Positions 43,067-52,320 of a DNA stretch of 64,000 nucleotides are shown one piece after another. The stretch is from an uncultured Bacteroidales bacterium. Lineage in GTDB: Bacteria; Bacteroidota; Bacteroidia; Bacteroidales; Muribaculaceae. The notes beneath the pieces are model-generated. The model saw only the letters and a list, made by a program, of their open reading frames with translations, was not told the DNA's origin and searched no databases. Numbering within the stretch: position 1 is the stretch's first letter; every line of letters starts with the position of its first letter. The stretch covers positions 52,293 to 116,292 of the forward strand of contig UQDU01000002.1 of the NCBI GenBank assembly GCA_900539915.1. The letters run 5' to 3'. The translations under genes were made by a program, and so were the position numbers.

Positions 43067-44422
43067 TTATTTGAACAAGGCTCTGAACAGGTCCATGCCG
43101 TTGGCATACAGCAGCAGACAGAGCAGGAAGCACATGCCTATGTATTGGGCTATCTCGATGACCTTTTCGGGAGCCTTGCGGCGTGTGATGACTTCATAGA
43201 GCAGGAAGAGCACATGGCCACCGTCAAGCGCAGGGATGGGCAGCAGATTCATGATGGCGAGAGCCACCGAGAAAAATGCCGTAATCTGCCAGAAGGCATA
43301 CCAGTTCCATGAGTCGGGAAACATCGAGCCCATGGCCCCGAAGCCGCCGATGCTCTGAGCGCCCTCGGCTGAAAACAGATGCTTCAGGGAGCCTACATAG
43401 GCTCCGAGGGTCTCTGTGCCTATCTTCCATCCCTGAGGGAATCCGCTTATCAGGTCATAGCGGACCGTCACCGTCTCGTAGATATCGAGAGGCGAACGGA
43501 GCTGGAACCCGAGCTTGCCGTATTCGTCAGGCGTGGCCTTGAATGTCAGGGTGTCGGCACTTCTGACCACACGTATGTCGGTGGCGCGTCCGGCCTTGGC
43601 ACGCAGGGCAGGGGATAGTTCGGTGAAGCTCGGCGTGGCTTCGCCGCCTACGCTTATGATGTGGTCGCCCTCACGCAGACCTGCCACAGCCGCAGGGCCT
43701 CCGGCCACGAGACGCTCCACATATACCGGCACTCGCGGAGCAAGCAGTCCGCGGTCATTGTTGAGCTTCAGCACAAAGTCGTCGGGGAGTTTGATGGTCA
43801 CAGTGTCGGTGTGGTTGCGGAGCACCTTGACTTCATGGGCTTCGGCAAGTTTGAGCACAAACTGCTGGTCGGCAGCGTCAAGAGGCTTGCCGTCGGCACT
43901 CAGTGGGATGTCGCCGTTGCGAAATCCGTATTGCTGCGCCGTCGGCACATAGTCGAAACCTTCGGTCACCTTGTCCAGTGGCACGTATTTGTCGCCCCAG
44001 TAGATGGCGATGCCGGCATAGATGAGGATGGCGAGGATGAAGTTGAACAGCACGCCTCCGAGCATGACCAGCAGACGCTGATAGGCCGGTTTTGAGCGGA
44101 ATTCCCACGGCTGCGGCTCACGGGCCATCTGCTCCTTGTCCATGCTCTCGTCGATCATGCCGGCTATCTTGACATAGCCGCCGAGAGGCAGCCATCCTAT
44201 GCCGTATTCCGTGTCACGCCATGTGGCGCGTCCGTTGGCAGCCTTGTTCTTGGCTTTGGGTTTCCATTTCACCAGCGAGAAGCCCGGATTGAAAAACAGG
44301 TAGAACTTCTCGACCTTGATGCCGAATATGCGCGCAAAGATATAGTGGCCAAACTCATGTATGACTACCAGAAACGCAAGTGCGGCTATAAGTTGCGCCG
44401 CCTTTATGAGGAATGATTCCAT
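43067..44422 (-). CDS. rseP: RIP metalloprotease RseP
   Basis: 451 residues, site-2 protease family. Zinc motif VIHEFGHYIFAR (HExxH about 22-26) in the first membrane helix, two PDZ domains in the middle (about 120-340; for example GLREGDHIISVGG), and the third zinc ligand in NLLPIPALDGGHV (about 390). It cuts transmembrane anti-sigma factors and leftover signal peptides inside the membrane. A strong promoter lies just upstream. Confidence 0.95.
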   Translation of the reverse strand: MESFLIKAAQLIAALAFLVVIHEFGHYIFARIFGIKVEKFYLFFNPGFSLVKWKPKAKNKAANGRATWRDTEYGIGWLPLGGYVKIAGMIDESMDKEQMAREPQPWEFRSKPAYQRLLVMLGGVLFNFILAILIYAGIAIYWGDKYVPLDKVTEGFDYVPTAQQYGFRNGDIPLSADGKPLDAADQQFVLKLAEAHEVKVLRNHTDTVTIKLPDDFVLKLNNDRGLLAPRVPVYVERLVAGGPAAVAGLREGDHIISVGGEATPSFTELSPALRAKAGRATDIRVVRSADTLTFKATPDEYGKLGFQLRSPLDIYETVTVRYDLISGFPQGWKIGTETLGAYVGSLKHLFSAEGAQSIGGFGAMGSMFPDSWNWYAFWQITAFFSVALAIMNLLPIPALDGGHVLFLLYEVITRRKAPEKVIEIAQYIGMCFLLCLLLYANGMDLFRALFK

Positions 44423-44450
44423 CTGAGATATTCAAGTGTGATAAGACCGA

Positions 44451-44481
44451 CAAATATAGCCATTTTTCCCCGATATGGCAA
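44451..44481 (-). promoter_or_regulatory. Promoter of rseP
   Basis: Read leftward: TTG (44481-44479), 20-nt spacer, TATATTTG (44458-44451). Start near 44445, about 22 nt before the ATG at 44422. Confidence 0.7.
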
Positions 44482-44506
44482 CATTACAGGTCCGTACCAC
44501 CTGATT

Positions 44507-45325
44507 TCACGACGGTTGTGACGGTTGCGACGGATGTGTCGGGTCTGTCCCGGCGGTGTGTGTTGAAGCCTCGGGTTTGGCCGCGGATGGAGCTGTCGAA
44601 TGGGTCTGGGCTGCGATTTTGTCGGCTCGCTGTTGGCGCAGACGTATCACCGTCGAGGTGATGAACACCGTGAACAGCGGAAACATGATCATCCCCATGC
44701 CTGACAGGACTATCTGTAATACCTTGCCCGCGATGGTTATAGGAGCTATATTGCACCCGATGGTAGTCACTACCATACATGAGAACCACAGGGCCGAAGA
44801 GTAGTCGGGAATCTGGGGGTTGACAGGCTGCTCGCGCTCAAATATGATGAGGCTACAGAAGTAAACCACCAGCACAAGTATGGAGGTATAGCTCGCAAAT
44901 ACCGATGCCACACGGTTATGCGCGAAAAATCCTATGATGATGGCTATGGCCAGCCCTCCGCGTGCCAGAGGGATGAAGCGGAGGAAGTAGACCGTCTCGG
45001 CGCTCAGATTGAGATTAAATTGATTGATGATGTTGAGTACAGGTATGGAGAGTATGAAAAACAGCCATCGGCGGCGTATATAGCGCCATTTGTTGCGTGC
45101 AAATGACAGCTCGATGAAAAATGTAGCCATGAACACCACGCATACCCAGAACTGGAACGTCATATAGGTGTGGTTGTCGAGAAACGGTATGCCCTTGAAT
45201 GTGTCTACCGAGATAAACACTATGAGCAGTACCGATAAAATCAATACCGTGGCATTGAGGATTCCGGTGATGCGCTGTTGGCCGGGAGTAAGGGCCGATA
45301 GTCTATTGTGGGAGGGTGATGACAT
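44507..45325 (-). CDS. Potassium-channel-like ion transporter with atypical filter
   Basis: 272 residues with six membrane segments in voltage-gated-channel layout: S1-S4 in residues 20-150 (no clear arginine ladder in S4), pore helix and filter at about 180-200, S6 following. The filter reads MVVTTIGCNIAP where canonical K+ channels have TVGYGD. The tail after S6 is short and ends in a low-complexity Pro/Ser/Thr stretch (about 245-272). It is probably a tetrameric inner-membrane channel; ion selectivity cannot be assumed to be K+. Confidence 0.75.
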   Translation of the reverse strand: MSSPSHNRLSALTPGQQRITGILNATVLILSVLLIVFISVDTFKGIPFLDNHTYMTFQFWVCVVFMATFFIELSFARNKWRYIRRRWLFFILSIPVLNIINQFNLNLSAETVYFLRFIPLARGGLAIAIIIGFFAHNRVASVFASYTSILVLVVYFCSLIIFEREQPVNPQIPDYSSALWFSCMVVTTIGCNIAPITIAGKVLQIVLSGMGMIMFPLFTVFITSTVIRLRQQRADKIAAQTHSTAPSAAKPEASTHTAGTDPTHPSQPSQPS

Positions 45326-45386
45326 GGCGACAAGAGATGTGCTGTTACTTATTTTTCTAACAATATTGGGCCATTTATGGTTTTGT

Positions 45387-45407
45387 CAAAATTAACTTGT
45401 ATATTTG
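45387..45407. promoter_or_regulatory. Divergent -7 boxes between the ion channel and phosphoribosyltransferase genes
   Basis: On the plus strand TATATTTG at 45400-45407 precedes the gene at 45484; on the minus strand TAATTTTG at 45394-45387 precedes the channel gene at 45325. Both match TAnnTTTG. Neither has an ideally spaced TTG. Confidence 0.45.
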
Positions 45408-45483
45408 TGGCAATAAAAACACACGTCTTTTCTGAACTCCTACGCCTCCATCCTTGTGCGTCAGAGAAAGTGACACTATATAA

Positions 45484-46068
45484 ATGGAATTAGTTACTCT
45501 CGAAGAGCAACATTTTAAGACCGCTTGCCAAAAACTGGCCGAGAAAGTGCAGCACATGCAATTTCGGCCGGACGTCATCATAGGCATACGCTCCGCCGGC
45601 GTTTACGTAGCCGACGAAGTCGCCAAAAGCTATCCTCAGGCCAAGGTTTATTACATCAAGCCTCTTGACAATAAGCCGTCATCGCGTAAGCTGTTCAATG
45701 TGCTCTTCCGAATCACACCCGAATGGCTCTTGAAAAAATTGCGGGAACTCAAGGAGACAGGCCGTTCGACAAAGAAACACACTCTGTCACGCAAATTTGA
45801 AATACCGGCAGAGGTCAAAGAACTCGGCAAACAGCATGTGCTCCTCGTGGATGACTCCGTAGACGGAGGGTCCACCCTCGGGAGCGCAGCCAAGCGGCTG
45901 ATAGCTCTTAATCCGGACATAACCCTGTTCACCGCCACAATTGCGGTCACTCGCCGTTACGCCATATGCAAGCCTGATGTGTCGTTGTACCGTCCCGGGA
46001 CGCTCGTGCGCTATCCCTGGTCGGTCGACTTCAAGCCCGGACATAAATATCCAACGCCAAAATTCTGA
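45484..46068 (+). CDS. Phosphoribosyltransferase family protein
   Basis: 194 residues with a type I PRTase fold: DVIIGIRSAGVYVADEVA near residue 30 and the PRPP-binding loop HVLLVDDSVDGGSTLGSA (about 120-137). A basic insert between them (FRITPEWLLKKLRELK) is unusual for purine salvage enzymes. The nucleobase acceptor cannot be told. It is followed by a HAD phosphatase and a GT2 synthase in the same direction. Confidence 0.75.
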   Translation: MELVTLEEQHFKTACQKLAEKVQHMQFRPDVIIGIRSAGVYVADEVAKSYPQAKVYYIKPLDNKPSSRKLFNVLFRITPEWLLKKLRELKETGRSTKKHTLSRKFEIPAEVKELGKQHVLLVDDSVDGGSTLGSAAKRLIALNPDITLFTATIAVTRRYAICKPDVSLYRPGTLVRYPWSVDFKPGHKYPTPKF

Positions 46069-46102
46069 TTAAGTATAACGCTTCTTTATCTCGGGTGTCG
46101 GC

Positions 46103-46744
46103 ATGACGGAAAAGGGCAAAATAGCGGTAATTGATGTAGATGACACTCTCCTGTGTGGAAACTCTCTCAAAATGCTTCTCTGGTGCACGCTGAGGTGTCA
46201 GATCAGGCGGGGACGGTGGAAACAATTGTCGCTGCTGGGCTGGGAGATATTCAAGCGCATATGCCGCATGTCATCACATGTGGATCTAAAACGGCAGATA
46301 TGTGTCTCGGCTGTCGATGCCTTGACTCCCGATGACTTTGAGGCTCTTACGGCTGAAATGCTGGCCAAGGTGAGGCCATCGGTGCGGCGTGTCATCAATC
46401 ATTGGATTGCCGACGGCGGCGGTGTCATCATTGCGTCGGCAGGACTGAGGTTTTGCCTGCAAGACCTTGTGGAGCGTATGGGGCTGCGATACCTTGTGGC
46501 TACGGATTTTGACCCATCCGCAGGGACCATGGGCCCCGAAACCCGTTCGGAGTCAAAACTGCAAGCTGCCAGGAGCATGGCAGCAGCCGAACATCTTGGC
46601 GAGATAGGGGTGGTGGTGACTGACCATGTCGATGATCTGCCTCTGCTTTTATTGCCGGATATCAGGAGGGTGCTGGTGTCTCCGCGCCGCAGTCTGTGTG
46701 AGATTCTCGATGCATCTTCTCTCTCTTATGAAATAATCAACTGA
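46103..46744 (+). CDS. HAD-superfamily (subfamily IB-like) phosphatase
   Basis: 213 residues. HAD motif I is IDVDDTL (nucleophile Asp about 10, acid/base Asp 12), motif II IIASAGL (SAG in place of S/T), a lysine in SESKLQAA as motif III, and motif IV VTDHVDDLPLL. The cap is a helical insert after motif I (about 20-80), as in the SerB/PgpB-like IB group. The substrate is unknown; its place next to a polyprenol-mannose synthase suggests a lipid or sugar phosphate. Confidence 0.78.
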   Translation: MTEKGKIAVIDVDDTLLCGNSLKMLLWCTLRCQIRRGRWKQLSLLGWEIFKRICRMSSHVDLKRQICVSAVDALTPDDFEALTAEMLAKVRPSVRRVINHWIADGGGVIIASAGLRFCLQDLVERMGLRYLVATDFDPSAGTMGPETRSESKLQAARSMAAAEHLGEIGVVVTDHVDDLPLLLLPDIRRVLVSPRRSLCEILDASSLSYEIIN

Positions 46745-46774
46745 CCGAAAAACATACGGCTACACATATATATT

Positions 46775-47557
46775 ATGGACACTCCTCATAACGACAGCAT
46801 CGTCATCATACCTACATATAACGAATGTGAGAACATTGCTTCCATCATCGAAGCGGTGTTTGCATTGCCGCATCCGATGGATGTGCTCGTAATTGATGAC
46901 AACTCGCCTGACGGCACCGCCCAGATAGTCAGAGACAAGATGGCGGAGCATCCGGGCAGGGTGCACCTGCTGGAGCGGCCGGGGAAACTCGGCCTGGGCA
47001 CGGCATACATAATGGGCTTCAAATGGGCTCTGGAGCGTCCCGGATACCAGTACATATTTGAGATGGATGCGGATTTCTCCCATAATCCGGCTGACCTGAT
47101 AGCTCTGCGCGATGCTTGTGCCGTAGAAGGGCATGACATGTCCATAGGGTCGCGGTATGTCACCGGGGTCAATGTGGTCAACTGGCCCATGGGTCGCGTG
47201 ATGATGAGCTATTTCGCGAGCAAGTATGTCAAGATAGTCACCGGCATGCCTGTCAATGACACTACAGCCGGCTTCGTGTGCTACACGCGGCGTGTGCTTG
47301 AGGCTTTGCCCCTCGACGATATACGGTTCAAGGGCTATGCTTTCCAGATAGAGATGAAATTTACCGTGTATAACTACAGATTCTCTATCAAGGAGGTGCC
47401 CATCATATTTGTCAACCGCGTGCTCGGCACAAGCAAGATGAATTCGGGTATCTTCGGCGAGGCCATGTTCGGCGTGCTGCGCCTGAAATGGGATAGCCTC
47501 TTCAAGCACTATCCCGACTACTCGCGTCCGCACCGTGAGCTTCCCCCTGGCAAGTGA
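46775..47557 (+). CDS. Polyprenol monophosphomannose synthase-like GT2 glycosyltransferase
   Basis: 260 residues, soluble GT-A fold of the DPM1 type: VIIPTYNECENI at the N-terminus, VLVIDDNSPDGTA, GKLGLGTAYIMGFKWA, the metal-binding FEMDADFSHNP, and KGYAFQIEMKF with VNRVLGTSKMN later. There is no C-terminal membrane domain, as in eukaryotic Dpm1 and Bacteroidota homologues. It loads a sugar, probably mannose from GDP-mannose, onto a polyprenyl phosphate, as donor for protein O-mannosylation or other periplasmic glycosylation. Confidence 0.88.
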   Translation: MDTPHNDSIVIIPTYNECENIASIIEAVFALPHPMDVLVIDDNSPDGTAQIVRDKMAEHPGRVHLLERPGKLGLGTAYIMGFKWALERPGYQYIFEMDADFSHNPADLIALRDACAVEGHDMSIGSRYVTGVNVVNWPMGRVMMSYFASKYVKIVTGMPVNDTTAGFVCYTRRVLEALPLDDIRFKGYAFQIEMKFTVYNYRFSIKEVPIIFVNRVLGTSKMNSGIFGEAMFGVLRLKWDSLFKHYPDYSRPHRELPPGK

Positions 47558-47603
47558 CGGCAGGGGCGCGACATGCCTCTTCTACGCGGTGCTATCTTGA
47601 AAT

Positions 47604-48980
47604 ATGACTATGGAAACCTGGATGATTATATATAATGTGGCGGTTGTCAACCGAGGTCTCATACGTCGCGGCGTCGTGACGATACATGACCGGCGCATCG
47701 CCGCTGTGTCATATGCGACCGATGGTCGGCTGCCTGAGGGAATCAAAGAGAAATACCCCGATGCGGTGATAATCGACGGAAACGGTGCATATCTGATGCC
47801 CGGGGTGATAGACACCCATGTGCATTTCCGTGACCCGGGCCTGACCGACAAGGCCGATATGGCCACTGAAAGCTCCGCAGCTGTGGCCGGCGGCGTGACT
47901 GCATGTATCGACATGCCCAACACGATTCCGCAGACCACCTCCATCACGCGCTGGGAAGATAAAATGGCGCATGCTGATGGTCGCTCCAAGACCAACTATG
48001 CTTTCTTCATAGGCGTGGCAACCGACAATATGGATCAGCTGCTGGCTGCCGATTATACACGTGTGGCCGGGATAAAACTGTTTCTCGGGTCGACTACAGG
48101 CGACATGATGGTGTCCGACGGCACTTTGATAGAGCGTCTGCTTGCCGATGCTCCCTGCCCCGTAGTGGTGCATGCCGAAAGCGAGAAGGTAATCCAGGAC
48201 AATCTTAAGAAACTTAATCCGCAGGGACTTGCTGACCTCCCCGTCGAATACCATTCGCGGCTCAGGACGGCTGAGGCATGTTACGAGTCCTCTCGTGCCA
48301 TAGTAGAGATGGCTCTCAAGCATGACGCTCTGCTACACATAGCCCATGTCAGCACGTCAGCCGAGCTGTCGCTACTGTCATCGGGTCCTCTGCTTGGCAA
48401 GCGCATCACTGCCGAGACATGTCCGCAGTATCTTCTTTTCAGCGATGAGGACTGGGCTGCGAGAGGTGCGCGTATGAAATGCAATCCGGCTGTCAAGTCG
48501 GCGGCTGACCGTGATGCTCTGCGCGAGGCCGTGCGCTCCGGACTGATAGATACGATAGCCACCGACCATGCTCCTCACCTGCTTGCCGACAAGGAGGGTG
48601 GGGCATTGAAAGCTAAATCAGGGATGCCGATGGTGCAATTTTCGCTTGTAAAGATGCTTGACCTGTTTGGACCGGCATTGGCGGCGGAGAAGATGTGCCA
48701 TAACCCGGCGCGCCTGTTCGGTGTGGAGGAGCGCGGATTCGTCGATGTCGGGATGTATGCCGATCTTGTGCTCGTATCCCGGCGGGATTCACCCCATGTC
48801 ATCAAGGACTCGGAGGTGCTCAGCAAATGCGGCTGGACACCTCTCGACGGGATGACTACGGACTATAAGGTAGATGCCACAATCGTCAACGGACGTGTGG
48901 CCTATAGCTCTATTGACGGCGTAGAGGCGCATGATGAAGCCCTCGGTCTCCCCCTGAGATTCAATCCTGTGCGCCGGTAG
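47604..48980 (+). CDS. pyrC: Dihydroorotase
   Basis: 458 residues (in-frame ATGs at 47604, 47610 and 47622; the first is taken). Amidohydrolase fold: metal motif DTHVHFRDPGLTDKAD, carboxylated Lys in IKLFLGSTTG, metal His in VVHAES and IAHVSTSAE, and TIATDHAPHL with the metal/catalytic Asp. It closes carbamoyl-aspartate to dihydroorotate in pyrimidine synthesis. Class I (long) type. It converges with miaB, seven bases apart, with no obvious terminator between. Confidence 0.92.
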   Translation: MTMETWMIIYNVAVVNRGLIRRGVVTIHDRRIAAVSYATDGRLPEGIKEKYPDAVIIDGNGAYLMPGVIDTHVHFRDPGLTDKADMATESSAAVAGGVTACIDMPNTIPQTTSITRWEDKMAHADGRSKTNYAFFIGVATDNMDQLLAADYTRVAGIKLFLGSTTGDMMVSDGTLIERLLADAPCPVVVHAESEKVIQDNLKKLNPQGLADLPVEYHSRLRTAEACYESSRAIVEMALKHDALLHIAHVSTSAELSLLSSGPLLGKRITAETCPQYLLFSDEDWAARGARMKCNPAVKSAADRDALREAVRSGLIDTIATDHAPHLLADKEGGALKAKSGMPMVQFSLVKMLDLFGPALAAEKMCHNPARLFGVEERGFVDVGMYADLVLVSRRDSPHVIKDSEVLSKCGWTPLDGMTTDYKVDATIVNGRVAYSSIDGVEAHDEALGLPLRFNPVRR

Positions 48981-48987
48981 GTGCAGT

Positions 48988-50349
48988 TTATACCAGCTCG
49001 GCTATAAGGGTCGCTGAGGTGGAGGATACGATGCGTACACGCACTGTATCGCCGATTTTATAGTCACCGCGAGGCACGATGACGGCCTTGTTCTGGCTGT
49101 TGCGGCCTAAGCGTTGGTCAGTGCTGCGTTTTGACACACCTTCGATAAGCACATCAAATTCTTTGCCGATGTCACGTCGGTTGCTCTCAGCCGACAGTTC
49201 GTTTTGCAGGGCTATCATGCGGTTGAGGCGTTCGATTTTGACGTCTTCGGGTATGTTGTCGGGCATAGTACGCGCTGCCAATGTCCCCGGGCGTTCGGAG
49301 TATTTAAACATGAAAGCCGAGTCGAATCCCACCTCTTTCATCAGCGACAGGGTCTCGTTAAAGTCATCTTCGCTTTCGTCGTGAAATCCTGTGAACAGGT
49401 CGGTGGATATGCCGCAGTCAGGGATTGCGCTGCGTATGGCGGCTATGCGGCCGAGATACCACTCGCGTGTGTATTTGCGGTTCATGGCTTTGAGCACCTT
49501 GTTGCTTCCGCTCTGCACAGGGAGGTGGATGTGGCGTGCGATATTAGGGTGCGACGCGATGACCGATATAGTGTCGTCGCTCATATCCTTGGGGTGTGAG
49601 GTGGTAAACCTGATGCGCATCTCGGGCGCGTGTTCGGCCACCATGGCGAGCAGACGGTCAAAACCTGTGGTCTCCCCGGTGGCGGCATCGGTGAATGAGT
49701 AGGAATTGACATTCTGCCCCAGGAGGGTGACTTCGCGGAAGCCTTTGGCGCGCAGGTCGTCAAGTTCGGCGAGTATGCTGCGTGGCTCTCGCGAGCGTTC
49801 GCGCCCTCTGGTGTAGGGCACTATGCAGTATGAGCAGAAATTGTTGCAGCCACGCATGATGCTTATGAAACCGCTGACACGGTTGGCGCCGATACGCACG
49901 GGGATGATGTCGCGGTAGGTCTCGGTGGTCGACAGCTCTACGTTGATGGCTTTTTCGCCGTTTTCGGCTGCGGCAAAGAGGGCAGGGAGGTCAAGGTAGC
50001 TGTCCGGACCGGCCACTATGTCGACTTTGTAGTCGTTGATAAGGGTGTCTCTGACGCGCTCGGCCATGCAGCCTATAACCCCGGTAAGCATGCGGCGGTC
50101 ACGCGGACGCTTGCGGCGCATGGCGTTGAGAGCCTCGAGGCGTCCTACGATTTTCTGTTCGGCGTTGTCGCGTATGCTGCATGTGTTGAGTAGCACTGCG
50201 TCGGCATCGTCTATGGTTTCGGTCAGGCTGTAGCCGGCCATCTGCATTACGGATGCCACCACTTCGCTGTCGGCGACATTCATCTGGCAGCCGTAGGTCT
50301 CAATATATAGTTTTTTATCGGTTACAGGGTGTGATTCGATTGCACTCAT
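48988..50349 (-). CDS. miaB: tRNA-2-methylthio-N6-dimethylallyladenosine synthase
   Basis: 453 residues. N-terminal UPF0004 domain with cluster cysteines in YIETYGCQMNVADSE, LLNTCSIRDNAE and GVIGCMAER; radical-SAM motif MRGCNNFCSYCIVPYTRGRE (C-x3-C-x2-C, about 168-187); C-terminal TRAM domain (VLIEGVSKRS to the end). It methylthiolates i6A37 of tRNAs reading U-initial codons. Leftward, with a 210-base region to the divergent CoA-transferase gene. Confidence 0.95.
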   Translation of the reverse strand: MSAIESHPVTDKKLYIETYGCQMNVADSEVVASVMQMAGYSLTETIDDADAVLLNTCSIRDNAEQKIVGRLEALNAMRRKRPRDRRMLTGVIGCMAERVRDTLINDYKVDIVAGPDSYLDLPALFAAAENGEKAINVELSTTETYRDIIPVRIGANRVSGFISIMRGCNNFCSYCIVPYTRGRERSREPRSILAELDDLRAKGFREVTLLGQNVNSYSFTDAATGETTGFDRLLAMVAEHAPEMRIRFTTSHPKDMSDDTISVIASHPNIARHIHLPVQSGSNKVLKAMNRKYTREWYLGRIAAIRSAIPDCGISTDLFTGFHDESEDDFNETLSLMKEVGFDSAFMFKYSERPGTLAARTMPDNIPEDVKIERLNRMIALQNELSAESNRRDIGKEFDVLIEGVSKRSTDQRLGRNSQNKAVIVPRGDYKIGDTVRVRIVSSTSATLIAELV

Positions 50350-50360
50350 CGGTTAAAAGT

Positions 50361-50404
50361 GTGCAACTCTTTGTTGCACTTCATAAAAGTATTTCGTAAT
50401 TTTG
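50361..50404 (+). promoter_or_regulatory. Promoter and overlapping hairpin upstream of the CoA-transferase gene
   Basis: TAATTTTG at 50397-50404 with TTG at 50374-50376 and a 20-nt spacer. The -33 lies in the right arm of a 7-bp inverted repeat (GTGCAAC at 50361-50367, GTTGCAC at 50373-50379), a possible operator. The start would be near 50411, leaving a leader of about 150 nt, in which I recognise no riboswitch. Confidence 0.6.
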
Positions 50405-50559
50405 CGGAAACAGAAAAGCAATCTTTGCAAATCGGAAATAAAGCCTTATGACCCAACATGGTAGGTGCCATAGCGCGACTGTCGCAACTCGCAAAGGGTT
50501 GTCGTATGCAAATTTACTAAAATACTCACATTAACATCATATTATAAACAGAGAAAATC

Positions 50560-52044
50560 ATGTCATTCCCCGTAATTTCAGCCACTGAAGCCGCTCAATA
50601 CATAAAGAACGGCGACAACATCGGTCTATCAGGATTTACTGCCTGCGGTACGCCCAAAGCTGTCACCGAGGCTCTGGCAGAAATCGCCACAAAGGAACAC
50701 GCCGAGGGACGTGACTTCAAGGTGAGCCTTTTCACCGGTGCCTCGACAAACGATTACGTTGACGGTGCTCTCGGCCGTGCCAACGCGATAGACAAGCGCG
50801 CTCCCTATCAGAGCACTGCTGACTCTCGCAAAGGCATCAATGCCCGTGACATCAACTACTTCGACCTGCATCTGTCAGAGATGGCTCAGAAATTACGCTA
50901 TGGTTTCTATGGCCCGATGAATGTGGGTATTATAGAGGTGGCTGACATAGAGCCTAACGGCGACGCCGTGCTCGGCACAGGCGTGGGCATGAGCCCCACT
51001 GTAGCCATGATGGCCGATAAGATCATCATAGAGCGCAACCATGAGGTGTCGCCGCGTATGCGCGGTGTACATGACATCGTGCTGCCGCTTGACCCTCCCT
51101 ACCGTCGCGAAATCGGCATCTATAAGGCCTCTGACCGCATCGGCTCTCCGGTGCTCCATATTGACCCGGCCAAAATCGTGGGTATCGTGGAGACCAACGC
51201 CAAGGACGGTGCCAAGACCTTTACTGCTCCCGATGAGGTCAGCCAGCATATAGCTGCCAACGTATGTGACCTGCTGGCCAGCGACCTCCGCGCCGGACGC
51301 ATCCCCAAGGAGTTCCTTCCGCTGCAGAGCGGTGTGGGCAATGTGGCCAATGCAGTGCTCTTCGGCCTCGCCGAACGTGATGACATACCTGCTTTTGAGA
51401 TGTACACCGAGGTGGTGCAAGATGCCGTAGTAGGTCTCATGGAGAGCGGCAAGTGTAAGTTTGCCAGCGCATGCTCCATGTCGTTCAGCGACGAGATGAT
51501 GGATCATGTATTTGCCAACATGGACTTCTTCCATGACCGCATCGTGCTTCGTCCGGGCGAAATCTCCAACTCTCCCGAGGTGGTGCGCCGACTCGGCATC
51601 ATTGCCATGAACACCGCTCTCGAAGCTGACATATTCGGCAATGTCAACTCTACGCATGTGACAGGCACCAAGATGATGAACGGTATCGGCGGCAGCGGCG
51701 ATTTCACACGCAACTCCTACCTGTCTATATTCTCGTGCCCCTCGGTGACCAAGGGCGGAGCTATCAGCAACATCGTCCCAATGGTGTCACACGTTGACCA
51801 CTCGGAGCACTCCGTAGACATCATCATCACCGACCAGGGCATCGCCGACCTGCGAGGCAAGTCGCCCATTCAGCGTGCGCATGAAATCATAGAGAATTGC
51901 GCACATCCTGACTATCGTCCTCTCCTGCGTGACTATCTTGCTCGCGGAGCCAACGCTCACACTCCCCATTCGCTCCACAATGCTTTCGCTTTCCACGAGG
52001 CATTTATCGAGACCGGCGACATGCGTAACGCCAAATTCTGCTGA
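50560..52044 (+). CDS. Acetyl-CoA hydrolase/transferase family protein (succinyl-CoA:acetate CoA-transferase type)
   Basis: 494 residues, two-domain class I CoA-transferase of the Cat1/AarC/Ach1 type. Features: NIGLSGFTACGTPKAV at the N-terminus, GTGVGMSPTVAMMADK, the catalytic glutamate in FEMYTEVVQDAV (about 288), and the glycine-rich GTKMMNGIGGSGDFTRN. It moves CoA between succinate/propionate and acetate, linking fermentation to ATP yield in succinate- or acetate-forming Bacteroidales. Followed by strong tandem hairpins. Confidence 0.92.
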   Translation: MSFPVISATEAAQYIKNGDNIGLSGFTACGTPKAVTEALAEIATKEHAEGRDFKVSLFTGASTNDYVDGALGRANAIDKRAPYQSTADSRKGINARDINYFDLHLSEMAQKLRYGFYGPMNVGIIEVADIEPNGDAVLGTGVGMSPTVAMMADKIIIERNHEVSPRMRGVHDIVLPLDPPYRREIGIYKASDRIGSPVLHIDPAKIVGIVETNAKDGAKTFTAPDEVSQHIAANVCDLLASDLRAGRIPKEFLPLQSGVGNVANAVLFGLAERDDIPAFEMYTEVVQDAVVGLMESGKCKFASACSMSFSDEMMDHVFANMDFFHDRIVLRPGEISNSPEVVRRLGIIAMNTALEADIFGNVNSTHVTGTKMMNGIGGSGDFTRNSYLSIFSCPSVTKGGAISNIVPMVSHVDHSEHSVDIIITDQGIADLRGKSPIQRAHEIIENCAHPDYRPLLRDYLARGANAHTPHSLHNAFAFHEAFIETGDMRNAKFC

Positions 52045-52072
52045 TGTAACGATAACGCATATAACCATGACT

Positions 52073-52139
52073 GCGCCTCCTCTGCCGAGGCGCATCTGTC
52101 AGATAAAAACGCGCTGCGCCCCCGGGCCGCAGCGCGTTT
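52073..52139 (+). terminator. Tandem hairpins terminating the CoA-transferase transcript
   Basis: First hairpin GCGCCTC/GAGGCGC (52073-52093), second a perfect 12-bp stem AAACGCGCTGCG (52107-52118) with CGCAGCGCGTTT (52128-52139). The second has A-rich and short T-rich shoulders and could work in both directions. Confidence 0.7.
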
Positions 52140-52240
52140 CGTATCCCAGCCAGACCTACGGTCTGTCTGACACTGGCCTAACATCTGTACCTCCCACGGA
52201 GGCAGCAGCCCTGTAGCGTGTGGTCACTATGTGTGACACG

Positions 52241-52320
52241 ATATGTCACGAACTTAATCAGGCGTTAATGCTTGAATGACGTTCATATGTAGTAGGGACA
52301 TGCCATGGGATGTCCCTGCT
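52241..52320. mobile_element. Half copy of the MITE-like element, copy 3
   Basis: ATATGTCACGAACTTAATCAG at the left end, then TTAATGCTTGAATGACGTTC and the palindrome GGGACATGCCATGGGATGTCCC (52295-52316, one mismatch) follow the left half of copies 1 and 2. The right half, with the second palindrome and terminal repeat, is missing. The rest of the gap to 52560 is AT-rich and holds nothing else I recognise. Confidence 0.7.
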
